Part shown: piece by piece, positions 33,688-44,336 of the stretch | How the letters are laid out: the number at the start of each line of letters is the position of its first letter | Position numbering within the stretch: position 1 is the first letter of the stretch | Assembly (NCBI RefSeq): GCF_900233005.1 | Contig: NZ_LT960612.1 | Span: forward strand, 1,116,001 to 1,180,000 | Length of the DNA: 64,000 nucleotides | Source of the DNA: Vibrio tapetis subsp. tapetis | GTDB lineage: Bacteria; Pseudomonadota; Gammaproteobacteria; Enterobacterales; Vibrionaceae | Reading direction: 5' to 3' | Translations under genes and position numbers: made by a program | Notes under the pieces: generated by a model | The model's input: the letters and a program-made list of their open reading frames with translations, nothing else | The model's database searches: none | What the model was told of the DNA's origin: nothing

Positions 33688-34597
33688 TGATGATACTCAT
33701 TGGCTCTTGGGGGGCTTTACTGCTCTATTTTCTCTATAACCGTTCAAGCCAGAATAAAAAATTGAACAAGCTCATTGCGATGGAAGCCGAATTCGAAGGC
33801 GTAAAGGGGGTTCGCTCTGTTATCGACTCCCAACAATTCGAAAAAAATTATAAGGCGCGTATTCGCAAGAGCTACAAGAAAGTGATTAAGGTTTTTCAAC
33901 CCAATATTTCACTGAAATTGATTCTGTTCTTGTCTATAACGTCTTCAGCTATCTACGCGATAAATGAGTTTTTTTTACAGCAAGACTATTTGGTTTGTTT
34001 ACTGATATTGGAACCTATCCTCTTTTTTGTCTTCTATGTGAAATTGCAAAAAAGACAAATAGATCGTTTTAAAAACAACTTCCCTGATGCATTGAATATT
34101 CTTAGTGGCGCAATTTCATCAGGTCAGAGTATTATTCATGCATTTGAATATGTAGGCAATCAACTTGATAATGACGTTGGTAAAGAATTCAAATTTATGG
34201 CCGAACGATTGTTGATTGGCGAAGATCCAGATGACGTACTTGAAAGAAGTAGCACAACATTTCCATATTTAGAATATTTTTTCTTTGCTTCAACAATACG
34301 AATAAATCTAAATCGGGGGGGCAATTAAAAGATGTTATTAATAAAATTAACCGATTGATGTTCGACTCGCGAGCCGTTGAAAAGAAAAAGAACGCGCTAA
34401 CATCGGAGGCACGTGCATCTGCAAAAATTATAGCTTGTTTGCCGATTATATTTCTCGTGATCTTGAAGTTCACCAGTCCAGAGAATTACAGTTTTGTTAT
34501 GTTTGAAGCGGCAGGTAAGCCTATTTTTTATTATGTATTAGTAAGCGAATTTGTCGGGTTTTTCTGTATTTGGCTGATCTTACGAGGGGTTGAATAA
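33684..34597 (+). pseudogene. tadB: tadB inner-membrane platform protein with a frameshift in a G7 tract
   Basis: The first frame codes 214 residues with two membrane helices and the T2SSF start (FPDALNILSGAISSGQSIIH), ending in NLNRGGN-stop just after seven G (34315-34321). One more G would continue as GGQLKDVINKINRLMFD and join the 80-codon frame that ends at 34597 with the last membrane helices. Length 914 is one short of a multiple of three. TadB with TadC forms the platform for TadA. As written the protein lacks its C-terminal third. The stop overlaps the tadC start (TAATG). Confidence 0.85.
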
Positions 34598-35463
34598 TGA
34601 GCTATCAATCTATGTTCATCTGGTTGGTAGTATTCTGCATATCAATAGGTTTGGCTATGGTTATACTTCATTTTTGGGACAATACGAGAGCAAATATCGC
34701 GACCCGAAAGATAATTGGTTCTACGCGAGAGGAGAAAAAGAGAATTGACTTTTTCAAGACTATCCTCGTAAGAGTCAGTTTTAATAAAGACGAGACCAAG
34801 CGAAAGTTAGTGTCTGCAGGTTTATATAGCGACTTTCTCGCCGATATCTACTATTTGGTCAAAATAATCCCGTTTTGTATTTGCCTATTTTTAATTGGAT
34901 TGGGTTACTTTAAAGGCGAAATGAGCATCATGGTAGCATTATTATACCTAATGGGTGCTTTATTAACCTTTATCGTTGCTCCAGATGCTTATGTATCAAG
35001 CAGAGGAAAATCAAATATAAAACACATAAGTTCAAGGCTGCCATTTCTACTTGACCTAATGAATGTTTGTGTACATACCGGAATGACCATTGAGTCAAGT
35101 TTAGAGTACTTGGCCAAGGAGCTTCAATCGGTTGATGCCAACCTAGCTTATGTTGTAAGGGTCACAGTGGAACGTTCACGTTTAGTTGGGTTGGAAAAAG
35201 CACTCGAAGAGTTCTATGAGTTAGTCCCAACAAGTGAATCTCAGAGTTTTGTAATGACAATAGTTCAAAGTCTCCAGTTTGGTTCTTCAGTCGGCCCTGT
35301 ATTGTCGACTCTAGCAACCGATATTCGAGAACTTAATATGATGGATCTTGAAGAGAGAATCGGCAAAATGGGTGCAAAAATGTCAATACCTCTTATCGCC
35401 TTCATCATGGTTCCAATTGTTGTTTTAATTGCCGCTCCTGGTATTTTGAGGATGTTAATGTGA
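34597..35463 (+). CDS. tadC: TadC inner-membrane platform protein
   Basis: A 288-aa T2SSF-domain protein. Helices lie near residues 8-24, 95-130 and 265-285; the cytoplasmic domain contains SRLPFLLDLMNVCVHTGMTI and ESQSFVMTIVQSLQFGSSVG, typical of TadC. It should pair with TadB. The start overlaps the tadB stop; the tadD GTG start overlaps the end of this gene. It is intact. Confidence 0.88.
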   Translation: MSYQSMFIWLVVFCISIGLAMVILHFWDNTRANIATRKIIGSTREEKKRIDFFKTILVRVSFNKDETKRKLVSAGLYSDFLADIYYLVKIIPFCICLFLIGLGYFKGEMSIMVALLYLMGALLTFIVAPDAYVSSRGKSNIKHISSRLPFLLDLMNVCVHTGMTIESSLEYLAKELQSVDANLAYVVRVTVERSRLVGLEKALEEFYELVPTSESQSFVMTIVQSLQFGSSVGPVLSTLATDIRELNMMDLEERIGKMGAKMSIPLIAFIMVPIVVLIAAPGILRMLM

Positions 35464-36589
35464 TAAATAAGTACATAATCTCGGTATTAATCCTGTTGGT
35501 TCTTTCTGGGTGTGCTTCCGTAAATACGGAGCTTGAAACCAAAGAAAAATTACTATTAAGCTCCGGTGCCCTCATAAGTTAATAGAGTTCTATAAGGGAA
35601 ATATACAGCTAGAGCCAATGTATAGAGTAAAGCTCGTCAATGTATATTTGGATTTGAAGGATATTAGGTCTGCAGAACTATATAGAAGCACTTACAGTGA
35701 AGACGATCTAAGCGAACCTGATTACATTTTAACTAATGCTCGACTGTATTATCAAAAAAAGAATTTTGAAGGGTCTCTGGAAGAGTTAGAAAAATACCGA
35801 GATGAAGGTGGTGAAGAATACCAATACCAACTGTTATCTGGAAAAATATTTGCACAACAAAAACGCTTTAAACGAGCAATAGAATATTTTGAGGAAAGTA
35901 GAAAGCAAGGTGCGTCAGATAGGGAAGCTGGAAATAATATTGCAGTGGTAAAGATGATGCAGTCAGATTTTTTAGGGGCGACAGATATACTCTACGACCT
36001 CTATCTTTTGAACCCGAGCGATCAGAAGGTTAGCTCGAATTTGATTTTGTCATCAGTTAAATCTCAGCGGCCTGACATTGCATTAGAAGTACTGAAATAT
36101 AAATACAGTGAAGAACAAGCTCATCAGCAACTGTCTGCGTTAATGAAATCAGTAGCGAAAAGTAAAGGGAATAAAGTCGTGACTCAATCAGCGATAGAAT
36201 TGGAACGCCAGATTGCAAGGGGCAATGCGAATTCAGGTAACTATGTAGCACCTACTTCTAAGGTGAGTAACTTGCCTGAATCAACAGAATTTCAACAATC
36301 CAGGTATAGTGCGGATGGCTCTGTATTAGATCCGAGTAAATTGAAACCGAACGCAAAACCTATTTATCGGGTTCAAGTCTTAGCAACTTATACTGCGATT
36401 CCGTCTGACTTTTTAAATTACCTTAAAACAAATTATGGTTCTGTGTATTCATACACTCATGGACTATGGAAGCGTTACTGTATCGGTGACTTTCATGATT
36501 TAGATGAAGCAAAAGAGTTTCTAAATAGTATTGATATTAAGGGTGCATTTGTTGTTGATTACACCAAGAAAAGGTACGTCCGACTATGA
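35460..36589 (+). pseudogene. tadD: tadD tetratricopeptide lipoprotein with a one-base frameshift
   Basis: From GTG 35460 the frame gives a lipoprotein signal (VLILLVLSGCASV, Cys18), then stops at codon 42 near 35583. The following frame continues HKLIEFYKGNIQLEPMYRVK and encodes TPR-like helices to 36589 (YYQKKNFEGSLEELEKYRD; QKRFKRAIEYFEESRKQG), ending in a SPOR-like domain (YRVQVLATYTAIPSDFLNYL). Length 1130 is one base short; an added C in the CCC around 35571-35573 would repair it. TadD is the pilotin-like TPR lipoprotein of Tad systems. The 3' frame starting at ATG 35618 has no signal peptide, so the product would not be exported. Confidence 0.82.
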
Positions 36590-37128
36590 TTATGAACAAA
36601 CTCAATAGTAAGCAAAAAGGGTCGCTAACGGTTGAAGTTGCAATGGGCATACCTATCTTCTTAGCGATTGTTTTCGGTTGGGTCGGAATATGCATTTTGA
36701 CTTTTTCAATGAGCATGACAGATCACGCTTTGACTACCGCAGTAATGCGTACAAAAAAGGCGGGAGATACAAGTAATAATGAATCGATTAATTATAATCA
36801 AATGATTAGAGACGAATTGAATCAGGCTGGTGGTGCGTTATGGAGTAACGTTGTTAAACATGGAAGTGTGAATATTAACGTCAATTACTTTCGTAATTAT
36901 GATGACTTTCTAAAATGTACTGATAGTTATGCGTCCGCTGAACAATGCCCAAATAAAAAAGATCAACCCAAAAATATGGCACTGGCCGTTTATGAGCTGG
37001 AATATACCTATGATCCCATCGTATCCATATGGTTCCCTGATATGTCAATTAAGCGTGAGGTCATCACCATTCAAGAATATGAAAGATGTTCATTTAAGAT
37101 TGGCCAGGGGGCGGGTTGTGCGAGTTAA
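36586..37128 (+). CDS. tadE: TadE-like pseudopilin
   Basis: A 180-aa prepilin-like protein: short basic leader MIMNKLNSKQKGS, then LTVEVAMGIPIFLAIVFGWV with the Glu at the usual position of TadE-type pseudopilins, which are processed by TadV. The rest is periplasmic with four Cys. The ATGA overlap with the tadD stop indicates coupling. It is intact. Confidence 0.82.
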   Translation: MIMNKLNSKQKGSLTVEVAMGIPIFLAIVFGWVGICILTFSMSMTDHALTTAVMRTKKAGDTSNNESINYNQMIRDELNQAGGALWSNVVKHGSVNINVNYFRNYDDFLKCTDSYASAEQCPNKKDQPKNMALAVYELEYTYDPIVSIWFPDMSIKREVITIQEYERCSFKIGQGAGCAS

Positions 37129-37702
37129 ACAAAAAGGGTCCTTTGCGGTTGAGTTAGCGATGGTATTAGTTTTTGCTTCTGGGATATTTTTGGTTGTTGT
37201 TAACTATATGATCGCAATTAATAAAAAGGGGCAACTTGATAGGGCGACCTATTCTTTAACGACTATCCTATCTGAACGAAAGCAATTATTTGATGCCGAT
37301 ATGAATATTTGTGCGGGTAATTGCAGGAAAACTGAGAACACGGCGTTTGTTATTGCTTCAGCTTCAATGAAACGAATGATCCCCAACTTTGACAAAACTA
37401 AGTTTGGTATGCGCATTGATGAAATCAGATTAGAAGAAGATCTTTCGGCGGGGGGGAAAGTTAATTATCGCAGGGTACATAAGACGCTGACAAAAGGGAA
37501 TATCCATGGGTGTGAATTTCCTAACATGAGTGATGTTACAAAGGACAAAGCGATTGATATGTTGCCGGTAACATCGAAAGGAAGACGCCTCCCTCTTTAT
37601 CAAGTTTCATTGTGCTATGAAATACCAACGAATTTACTGGGTGTAGCCTCTGGTGAGGTTTTCCGCTTGGTCAGTTCTTCTTATTCATTTGCGAGGGTAT
37701 AA
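37118..37702 (+). CDS. tadF: TadF-like pseudopilin
   Basis: A 194-aa protein starting at GTG 37118 (AGGGGGCGG just upstream). Its N-terminus VRVKQKGSFAVELAMVLVFA has the pseudopilin Glu and hydrophobic helix of TadF. The rest is periplasmic, with a paired Cys motif (NICAGNC). An upstream in-frame extension is only tadE DNA in another frame. It overlaps tadE by 11 bp. Confidence 0.8.
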   Translation: MRVKQKGSFAVELAMVLVFASGIFLVVVNYMIAINKKGQLDRATYSLTTILSERKQLFDADMNICAGNCRKTENTAFVIASASMKRMIPNFDKTKFGMRIDEIRLEEDLSAGGKVNYRRVHKTLTKGNIHGCEFPNMSDVTKDKAIDMLPVTSKGRRLPLYQVSLCYEIPTNLLGVASGEVFRLVSSSYSFARV

Positions 37703-37703
37703 G

Positions 37704-39020
37704 ATGAAGTCGTTAACGAGGAGTCGGGGAGTTGCTGGCATCCTATTTGTTGGATTGTTGCCAATGATGGTGATTTTCATGGCCTTTTCAATGCAAATGT
37801 CGCAACAAATGCTTGCTCATACGCGGTTATTGGAAGCAGCAGAAGTTGCAAGTCTCGCTCTTATCGCTAGCCCTAAAGATGACGAAGAAAAGAACGTTAA
37901 GTATGCTCGAGAACTCGTAGATAGATATATTGTTGATAACACCGATGATGTTGATGTCGAAGTATATACAAGTAAGTGTGAGTACAAAGATGGTTGTGTT
38001 CAAGCCAGTGGAGAGCTAGCGCCTTTTAGTGACTTTGTTGTGAGTGCTACGGCGAAGCATTCCTCTTGGATCGCTTATGAAGAGATGAATCTCGAGCCAG
38101 AATTCTATGTCAGCGGTAAATCGACTACTCGAAAATATCTTCCTCAGCCGGTTGACGTATATTTTATTGCTGACTTTAGCGGGTCGATGGGGGACCCGTG
38201 GAAAAACGGAAAATCAAAATTAGATATTGTCAAAGAAACCATTAAGAAAGTCGTTGATGACATTGACGAATTCAATACTGAAGATAAAAGTCGAGTAGCG
38301 TTACTTGGCTATAATCCGTTACATGTTAAGCAAACTAATCAGGTTGTGAGAATCAACTCTTACGGGTATTACGGGTCATGGCGTCAGAAGTATGCTTATA
38401 ACTATGCTCGTAGTACAGTCGTTGAAACGGTGAGAAGAATGTTTGCTGCTCCTAGATTATATAGCGAGATTATTAAACCTAGAGTTGGCATGAATATTAG
38501 AGAGATTGAACGTATTTATAAACATAACGAGGACTTTTCAAGCTATTACAAATTTTATGACATCCCATTGACGGAGGACTACGGTAACTTTAAAGCGCAA
38601 TTAGCGAGTGTTAATTTGCAAGCGAAAGGAGGGACCTCTTCTTGGAATGGAATAATTGCAGCAGCCCAAGAGGCAAACAAAGCCAAGAACTTGAACCCTG
38701 AGCAAGTGTTCATTGTATTGTCTGACGGCAGTGATAATGATCAAGAATATCTGCAAAAATTGGTCGATCAAGGTTTGTGTAAAAAACTTCGCTCTACAAT
38801 TTCGGCTAAGCGTAATCGTTATCAAAGTAACGCTCCTTCTGAGGCGGAAAAAACCAAAGTCACTATGGGAGTCATTGGTATTAACTACCGAGTTAAAACA
38901 AGTGATGGTTTTGGAGATTGTTTTGGTCGAAATAATATTTACCACGCAAAAGATGGTGAAGATGTATACAAGTACATTCTAAATCTAATTAACGAAGAAA
39001 CAGGAAAACTAAAGGAATAA
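37704..39020 (+). CDS. tadG: TadG with von Willebrand A domain
   Basis: A 438-aa protein starting at ATG 37704 with GAGGG upstream. The N-terminal hydrophobic stretch (GVAGILFVGLLPMMVIFMAF) is the TadG anchor. A VWA domain follows with the MIDAS motif DFSGSMG near residue 158 and downstream LSDGSDND. It has several Cys pairs. TadG anchors the Tad machine to the envelope. The ompA-like gene starts 1 bp after its stop. Confidence 0.85.
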   Translation: MKSLTRSRGVAGILFVGLLPMMVIFMAFSMQMSQQMLAHTRLLEAAEVASLALIASPKDDEEKNVKYARELVDRYIVDNTDDVDVEVYTSKCEYKDGCVQASGELAPFSDFVVSATAKHSSWIAYEEMNLEPEFYVSGKSTTRKYLPQPVDVYFIADFSGSMGDPWKNGKSKLDIVKETIKKVVDDIDEFNTEDKSRVALLGYNPLHVKQTNQVVRINSYGYYGSWRQKYAYNYARSTVVETVRRMFAAPRLYSEIIKPRVGMNIREIERIYKHNEDFSSYYKFYDIPLTEDYGNFKAQLASVNLQAKGGTSSWNGIIAAAQEANKAKNLNPEQVFIVLSDGSDNDQEYLQKLVDQGLCKKLRSTISAKRNRYQSNAPSEAEKTKVTMGVIGINYRVKTSDGFGDCFGRNNIYHAKDGEDVYKYILNLINEETGKLKE

Positions 39021-39021
39021 C

Positions 39022-39587
39022 ATGAGATATCTAGTAATTTTATCTACACTGCTATTGTCTCCAGTAGGCTATGCAAATTGCCTAGGAAGTGTTGATGAGT
39101 ATGTCACGTCTAAAACGTTGGTGTCATCCCATACCGTAACGACTCAGGTTGTTGGTAAATTGATCGAACGGGACGAAGAATCAAAAAATAGAATCATCAA
39201 TAAAGAAAGCGAAGTAGTTCAATTCCAAACAAAAGATGACGTATGTTTTTATGATAAAGCAACACAGTCATTAGTTCTTAATTACGCAACCAATATACAC
39301 AAGTTGGATGGAACCATAAACAAGTACTTAAGCAATATTTAAGTCTAGTGAGTGGTAAATCCAAAATTTATATTGAAGGTCATGCGGACAGTCTAGGAAG
39401 TGATAGCTATAACAAAGAGCTGTCTTCAAGACGAGCAAATAAAGTGGCGAGTTACCTAAAAAAGGACCTTAAGCAAGGTAACCGCATTGTTGAATACGCA
39501 TATGGTGAAAGTGAGCCAATTTGTCCAGTTGCAGACAACGAAGAAACAGGTTGTAACCGAAGGGTGGTTATTACCGTCAAGTCATAG
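39022..39587 (+). pseudogene. OmpA-domain protein of the tad locus with a one-base frameshift
   Basis: The first frame encodes a signal peptide (cut after GYA) and 106 residues, stopping at TAA 39340. The second frame continues with QYLSLVSGKSKIYIEGHADS and the OmpA peptidoglycan-binding end (ELSSRRANKVASYL, CNRRVVITV). Length 566 is one base short of a multiple of three; one more A in TTAAG near 39326-39331 would restore 188 codons. Such proteins usually close tad operons. As written the peptidoglycan-binding part is lost. Confidence 0.82.
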
Positions 39588-39624
39588 GCTAAGTATAGTT
39601 TTAGGTTTTGACTACAAATGAAGT

Positions 39625-39660
39625 GAAAAAGGGGCCAGTAATTATTACTGGCCCCTTTTA
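39625..39660. terminator. Bidirectional terminator between the tad locus and tkt
   Basis: AAAGGGGCCAGTAAT pairs perfectly with ATTACTGGCCCCTTT, with A and T tracts on both sides. It serves the rightward tad operon and the leftward tkt gene. Confidence 0.93.
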
Positions 39661-39686
39661 TTTATGTTAATGGTTAGAGTTAACCG

Positions 39687-41678
39687 TTAACTTAGAAGTT
39701 CTTTTGCCGTTTTAACAACGTTTTCAGTTGTAAAGCCAAACATTTTGAACAACTCACCAGCCGGTGCTGATTCGCCAAACGTTGTCATACCTATGATCTT
39801 GCCACCGAAACCAACGTACTTGTACCAGAAGTCAGCAATGCCGGCTTCAATTGCGATACGCGCTGTTACATCTGCTGGTAGTACAGATTCGCGGTACTCG
39901 GCATCTTGCTTATCAAATGCATCAGTAGCAGGCATAGAAACGACGCGCACTTTTTTGCCTTCCGCAGTTAGCTGCGCGTAAGCTTCGGTTGCCAGTTCTA
40001 CTTCAGAACCCGTTGCGATAAGAATAAGCTCTGGCTTGCCAGCGCAATCTTTAAGGATGTAACCACCTTTCGCAATGTTTGCTACTTGCTCTGCATCACG
40101 ATCTTGTTGGGCAAGATTCTGACGAGAGAAAATAAGTGCCGTTGGGCCATCTTTACGCTCAATAGCCAGTTTCCATGCTACTGCAGATTCAACTTGGTCA
40201 CATGGACGCCATGTGCTCATGTTTGGCGTCAGGCGTAGTGATGCGATTTGCTCAACGGGTTGGTGAGTAGGGCCATCTTCGCCAAGGCCGATAGAATCAT
40301 GCGTGTACACTTGGATGTTCTGAATCTTCATCAGAGCCGCCATACGCATCGCGTTACGAGCGTATTCCATGAACATTAGGAATGTAGCGCCGTATGGTAC
40401 AAAACCACCGTGTAAGGCAATACCGTTCATGATCGCGGTCATACCGAATTCACGTACACCGTAGTGGATGTAGTTACCAGAGAAGTCTTCGCCAGTAAGA
40501 GATTTAGAACCAGACCACATGGTTAGGTTAGATGGCGCAAGGTCAGCAGAGCCGCCCATGAATTCTGGCAGCATTTCACCAAATGCTTCTAGCGCATTTT
40601 GAGACGCTTTACGTGATGCGATGTTCGCAGGGTTCGCTTGAAGATCGGCAATGATCGCTGATGCTTTTGCTTCCCATTGTGCTGGCAAGTCGCCGTTTAC
40701 GCGTCGTTTGTATTCTGCTGCGAGTTCTGGATATGCTGCTTCATAAGCTGCAAATTTCTCGTCCCACGCTGCTTCCTTAGCTGCGCCTGCTTCTTTCGCA
40801 GACCACTGCGCGTAGACATCTTGCGGAATTTCAAACGCACCGTGCTCCCAACCTAATTCTTTACGTGTTGCTGCAATTTCATCAGCGCCAAGTGGAGCAC
40901 CGTGACAATCGTGTGTACCAGACTTGTTTGGTGAACCAAAACCAATCACTGTTTTAGTACAAATTAGAGTAGGGCGTGGGTCCGCTTTTGCTGCAATAAT
41001 GGCTGCATTGATTGCGTCCGCATCGTGGCCGTCTACCGCTGGAATAACATGCCAACCGTAAGCTTCAAAACGCTTAGGAGTGTCGTCTGAGAACCAGCCT
41101 TCTACTTCACCGTCAATTGAAATGCCATTGTCATCCCAGAAAGCAACTAACTTGCCAAGACCCAAAGTACCAGCAAGGGAACATGCTTCGTGTGAGATAC
41201 CTTCCATCAAACAACCATCACCCATGAATGCATAAGTGAAGTGATCGACAACGTCGTGGCCTTCTTTGTTGAACTGAGCAGCAAGCGCTTTTTCAGCCAT
41301 TGCCATGCCAACGGCGTTGGTGATGCCTTGGCCTAGTGGGCCAGTTGTTGTTTCGATGCCTGGCGCGTAGCCATACTCAGGGTGCCCAGGAGTTTTAGAA
41401 TGCAATTGACGGAAATTTTTCAGATCATCAATCGATAGCTCATAACCCGCAAGGTGCAGCAATGAGTAAATCAGCATAGAGCCGTGGCCGTTAGAAAGAA
41501 TGAAACGGTCGCGATCAGCCCACTCTGGGTTAGACGGGTTATGGTTTAGGTGAGAGCGCCAAAGTACTTCAGCGATATCAGCCATACCCATAGGTGCGCC
41601 CGGGTGGCCAGAGTTTGCTTGTTGTACGCCGTCCATGCTTAGCGCACGAATTGCATTAGCTAAATGTTTACGATCCAT
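39687..41678 (-). CDS. tkt: Transketolase
   Basis: A 663-aa thiamine-diphosphate enzyme moving two-carbon units between ketose and aldose phosphates in the pentose phosphate pathway. N-terminal motifs: [19 protein letters not shown], and the ThDP/Mg site [13 protein letters not shown] with the downstream Asn ([10 protein letters not shown]). The central pyrimidine domain has [13 protein letters not shown] and the C-terminal domain ends [19 protein letters not shown]. The length is that of bacterial transketolases. The next upstream gene encodes transaldolase (86 bp apart), so they form a non-oxidative pentose phosphate operon, probably controlled by the SorC protein at 43166. A degraded relic of another tkt lies at 14906. 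Confidence 0.95.
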   Translation of the reverse strand: MDRKHLANAIRALSMDGVQQANSGHPGAPMGMADIAEVLWRSHLNHNPSNPEWADRDRFILSNGHGSMLIYSLLHLAGYELSIDDLKNFRQLHSKTPGHPEYGYAPGIETTTGPLGQGITNAVGMAMAEKALAAQFNKEGHDVVDHFTYAFMGDGCLMEGISHEACSLAGTLGLGKLVAFWDDNGISIDGEVEGWFSDDTPKRFEAYGWHVIPAVDGHDADAINAAIIAAKADPRPTLICTKTVIGFGSPNKSGTHDCHGAPLGADEIAATRKELGWEHGAFEIPQDVYAQWSAKEAGAAKEAAWDEKFAAYEAAYPELAAEYKRRVNGDLPAQWEAKASAIIADLQANPANIASRKASQNALEAFGEMLPEFMGGSADLAPSNLTMWSGSKSLTGEDFSGNYIHYGVREFGMTAIMNGIALHGGFVPYGATFLMFMEYARNAMRMAALMKIQNIQVYTHDSIGLGEDGPTHQPVEQIASLRLTPNMSTWRPCDQVESAVAWKLAIERKDGPTALIFSRQNLAQQDRDAEQVANIAKGGYILKDCAGKPELILIATGSEVELATEAYAQLTAEGKKVRVVSMPATDAFDKQDAEYRESVLPADVTARIAIEAGIADFWYKYVGFGGKIIGMTTFGESAPAGELFKMFGFTTENVVKTAKELLS

Positions 41679-41764
41679 AATGGTTTCCAGATTAGTTTTA
41701 AATTTGGTGAAGAGGCTACAGAGCTGTAACCTCTTGAATGTATTCGTGTTGGCGTTAGGTAGGG

Positions 41765-42715
41765 CTACAGCTTCTCAGCAATCATCACTTCAAGCTTGCC
41801 TTGGTCGACAGCGAAGTTACGGATACCTTCAGCCAGTTTTTCAACGGCCATTGGATCTTGGTTGTGATCCCATAGGAATTCAGCGTGAGTCATTGGTGCT
41901 GGGCGAGTTTGAGCACCGTTTGAATCGATAAGCTTCTCAACAACATCACCTTCTGCGGCTTCTAGCTCTGCAAGAAGTTGTGGAGCGATGGTTAGGCGGT
42001 CACAACCAGCCAGTTCCAAAATCTCGCCGATGTTACGGAAGCTAGCACCCATTACGACTGTTTTGTAACCGTGGGCTTTGTAGTAATCGTAGATACCCGT
42101 TACTGAAACAACACCTGGATCTTCTTGTGCTTCAAAATCACGACCTTCTTTCGCTTTGTACCAATCCATGATTCGGCCAACGAAAGGCGAGATTAGGAAG
42201 ACACCAGCTTCAGCACAAGCACGTGCTTGAGCAAAAGAGAATAGCAGCGTCAGGTTACAGTTGATGCCTTCTTTTTCTAGGATCTCTGCTGCGCGAATGC
42301 CTTCCCATGTAGAAGCCAGCTTGATTAGGATACGGTCGTTAGTGATGCCAGCATCGTTGTACATTTTGATAAGCTGACGCGCTTTCGTAACACTGCCTTC
42401 CATATCGTAAGAAAGACGAGCGTCAACTTCAGTTGAGATACGACCAGGAATGGTTTTTAGAATTTCTTTACCAATGTTTACCGCAAGCATGTCGCAAGTA
42501 TCTTGAACTTGTTGTGCTTTATCTTCGCTTTGTGATTTTGCGTACTCGATAGATTGATCAATCAAAGGCGCGTAATCCGCAATTTGTGCCGCTTTTAGGA
42601 TGAGAGAAGGGTTGGTTGTTGCATCTTCTGGTTGGTATTTACGAATGGCTTCGATATCGCCAGTATCCGCGACTACAGTGGTCAGTTTACGAAGTTGCTC
42701 TAACTTATTGCTCAT
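41765..42715 (-). CDS. tal: Transaldolase
   Basis: A 316-aa class I transaldolase transferring the dihydroxyacetone group in the pentose phosphate pathway. The Schiff-base Lys is in [13 protein letters not shown] near residue 132; [10 protein letters not shown] near the N-terminus and [12 protein letters not shown] are family hallmarks. It is transcribed ahead of tkt. The 450-bp gap to the divergent SorC gene holds the promoters. Confidence 0.95.
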   Translation of the reverse strand: MSNKLEQLRKLTTVVADTGDIEAIRKYQPEDATTNPSLILKAAQIADYAPLIDQSIEYAKSQSEDKAQQVQDTCDMLAVNIGKEILKTIPGRISTEVDARLSYDMEGSVTKARQLIKMYNDAGITNDRILIKLASTWEGIRAAEILEKEGINCNLTLLFSFAQARACAEAGVFLISPFVGRIMDWYKAKEGRDFEAQEDPGVVSVTGIYDYYKAHGYKTVVMGASFRNIGEILELAGCDRLTIAPQLLAELEAAEGDVVEKLIDSNGAQTRPAPMTHAEFLWDHNQDPMAVEKLAEGIRNFAVDQGKLEVMIAEKL

Positions 42716-43165
42716 GATGGTTATCCTATTTATTGGCTTTCTTTTATAAGGAAGAAAGCTTTGGCATTTGCAAGCGGGTTAATTTTTCGTTCGGTTGGCA
42801 TCAGGTTTAAAGATGGCAACAGAACAAATTTATTTCACTGGAGCATTTGTTTCGAACATATGCTCACTTGGTGAGTAAATGATGTATTCATATTTAACCT
42901 ATTTACGTATTAAGTCAATCCATAGAACTATCATATAGTGACCAAAATCATGCTTTTTGTCGGCCTTTTTTTTAAGTGCATGGAACTAAACGTTTGCCTA
43001 ATGTTTGTAAGGGCTAGAGAAGCACGATGAACGTCAAAAAATAGTGTGAGAATTTGTAATGGCAGTGAGCGAAAGTTGCAATGACTTGGCCGTGTGACAT
43101 ATGATTAGCACCTGAGCAATTGTGCGAACTAATTTAAGTGTTTAGTTGTATATTGGGGTGAGGAT
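42716..43165. promoter_or_regulatory. Divergent control region of tal-tkt and the SorC gene
   Basis: A 450-bp noncoding gap between divergent genes. It is A/T-rich with several short inverted stretches but no perfect long palindrome that I can single out. GGTGAGGAT directly before 43166 is the ribosome-binding site of the regulator gene. It most likely contains both promoters and the SorC-type operator. Confidence 0.5.
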
Positions 43166-44158
43166 ATGGCAGCAAATAGCAGTAACCAAGATGTCTCTGT
43201 TGAAAATACAGACCTATTAACCGAGATTTCCGTCGCGTATTACCAAGACGGGGCAACTCAAGAAGAGATCTCGCGTAAGTTCTCTATCTCAAGAGCCAAA
43301 GTCGGCCGCATGTTAAAACAAGCCAGAGATGAAGGCATTGTTGAAATTACGGTGAAATACCACCCAGTATTCAGTGCCAAAATTGAGCAGCGCCTAATTG
43401 AACGCTTCGGTGTAAAGAGAGCGTTGGTTGCACTCGATCAGCCAAACGAAGAGTCTCAGCGTTTACAAGTTGCTGGTCTCGTGTCTAATTACTTAGCAAG
43501 CACTCTCAAAAACGGCATGGTAGTAACCGTTGGGCAAGGCAGAAATGTATCCGCCGTAGCGCATCACACGGGTGTGATTACCCCACGTGAGTGTAAGTTT
43601 GTTTGTGGTATTGGTGGCATACACCCAAGAGGTGGTATGTTCAACGCCGATCATATTTGCCGCCAATTAGCAAAAAAATACGGGGGCAGTTCAGAAACCT
43701 TATATGCGCCAGCGTATGCTGAAAATAAAGATCAAAAAATGGCATTTATGCAAAACTCTACGGTTAAGCAAACGCTAGATCTAGCCCGAAAAGCTGACGT
43801 CGCCTTAGTGGGTATCGGTGACATGAGTGAAAACAGCTACATGGTTGATCTTGGTTGGTTCAGTGCTGATGAAGTCGTTCAGTCTCGTCTCAATCAAGGT
43901 GTAGTTGGAGACTTTGCTGGTTATGATTTTTTCGATATCGCGGGTGAGACTGCTAACACGGTCATGAGCGACCGAGTAATTGGTTTAGCCATAGAAGAAT
44001 TTAGACCGATCAATGAGGTCATTGCGATTGCAGCAGAAAACAGCAAACCCTTGGCGTTGTTGGGCGCACTACGAACGGGAGTCGTTGATGTAATAGCTAC
44101 CAGCGTAAGTAATGCTTTAACCGTATTGAACCTTGATGAGCAGATGACGAAGTTGTAG
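43166..44158 (+). CDS. SorC/DeoR-type sugar-binding transcriptional regulator
   Basis: A 330-aa regulator. HTH at residues 20-60 (ISVAYYQDGATQEEISRKF, SISRAKVGRMLKQARDEGI), then the SorC effector domain with VTVGQGRNVSAVAHHTG and VCGIGGIHPRGGMF. The family binds sugar phosphates. Its divergent placement against tal-tkt makes a pentose-pathway intermediate the plausible ligand. Confidence 0.85.
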   Translation: MAANSSNQDVSVENTDLLTEISVAYYQDGATQEEISRKFSISRAKVGRMLKQARDEGIVEITVKYHPVFSAKIEQRLIERFGVKRALVALDQPNEESQRLQVAGLVSNYLASTLKNGMVVTVGQGRNVSAVAHHTGVITPRECKFVCGIGGIHPRGGMFNADHICRQLAKKYGGSSETLYAPAYAENKDQKMAFMQNSTVKQTLDLARKADVALVGIGDMSENSYMVDLGWFSADEVVQSRLNQGVVGDFAGYDFFDIAGETANTVMSDRVIGLAIEEFRPINEVIAIAAENSKPLALLGALRTGVVDVIATSVSNALTVLNLDEQMTKL

Positions 44159-44336
44159 TAAGGGCTTGAAATCATAACCTTAGCTTTGCGAGTCACAACA
44201 AAATGAATATGTAATAAATGCAATAACTTGAAGGAAAACTATAAATTTCTTTGTCTATATCACCAATTTATTAATTCAGAACGTGAACAAATTTCTCTGC
44301 GGTTACTTTGTAGACACATAACCAAGGAGAAGCATC

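Noticed and set aside
36929..37117. Extended N-terminus of TadF
   Set aside because: This part is tadE DNA read in another frame; the pseudopilin leader and ribosome-binding site support GTG 37118.
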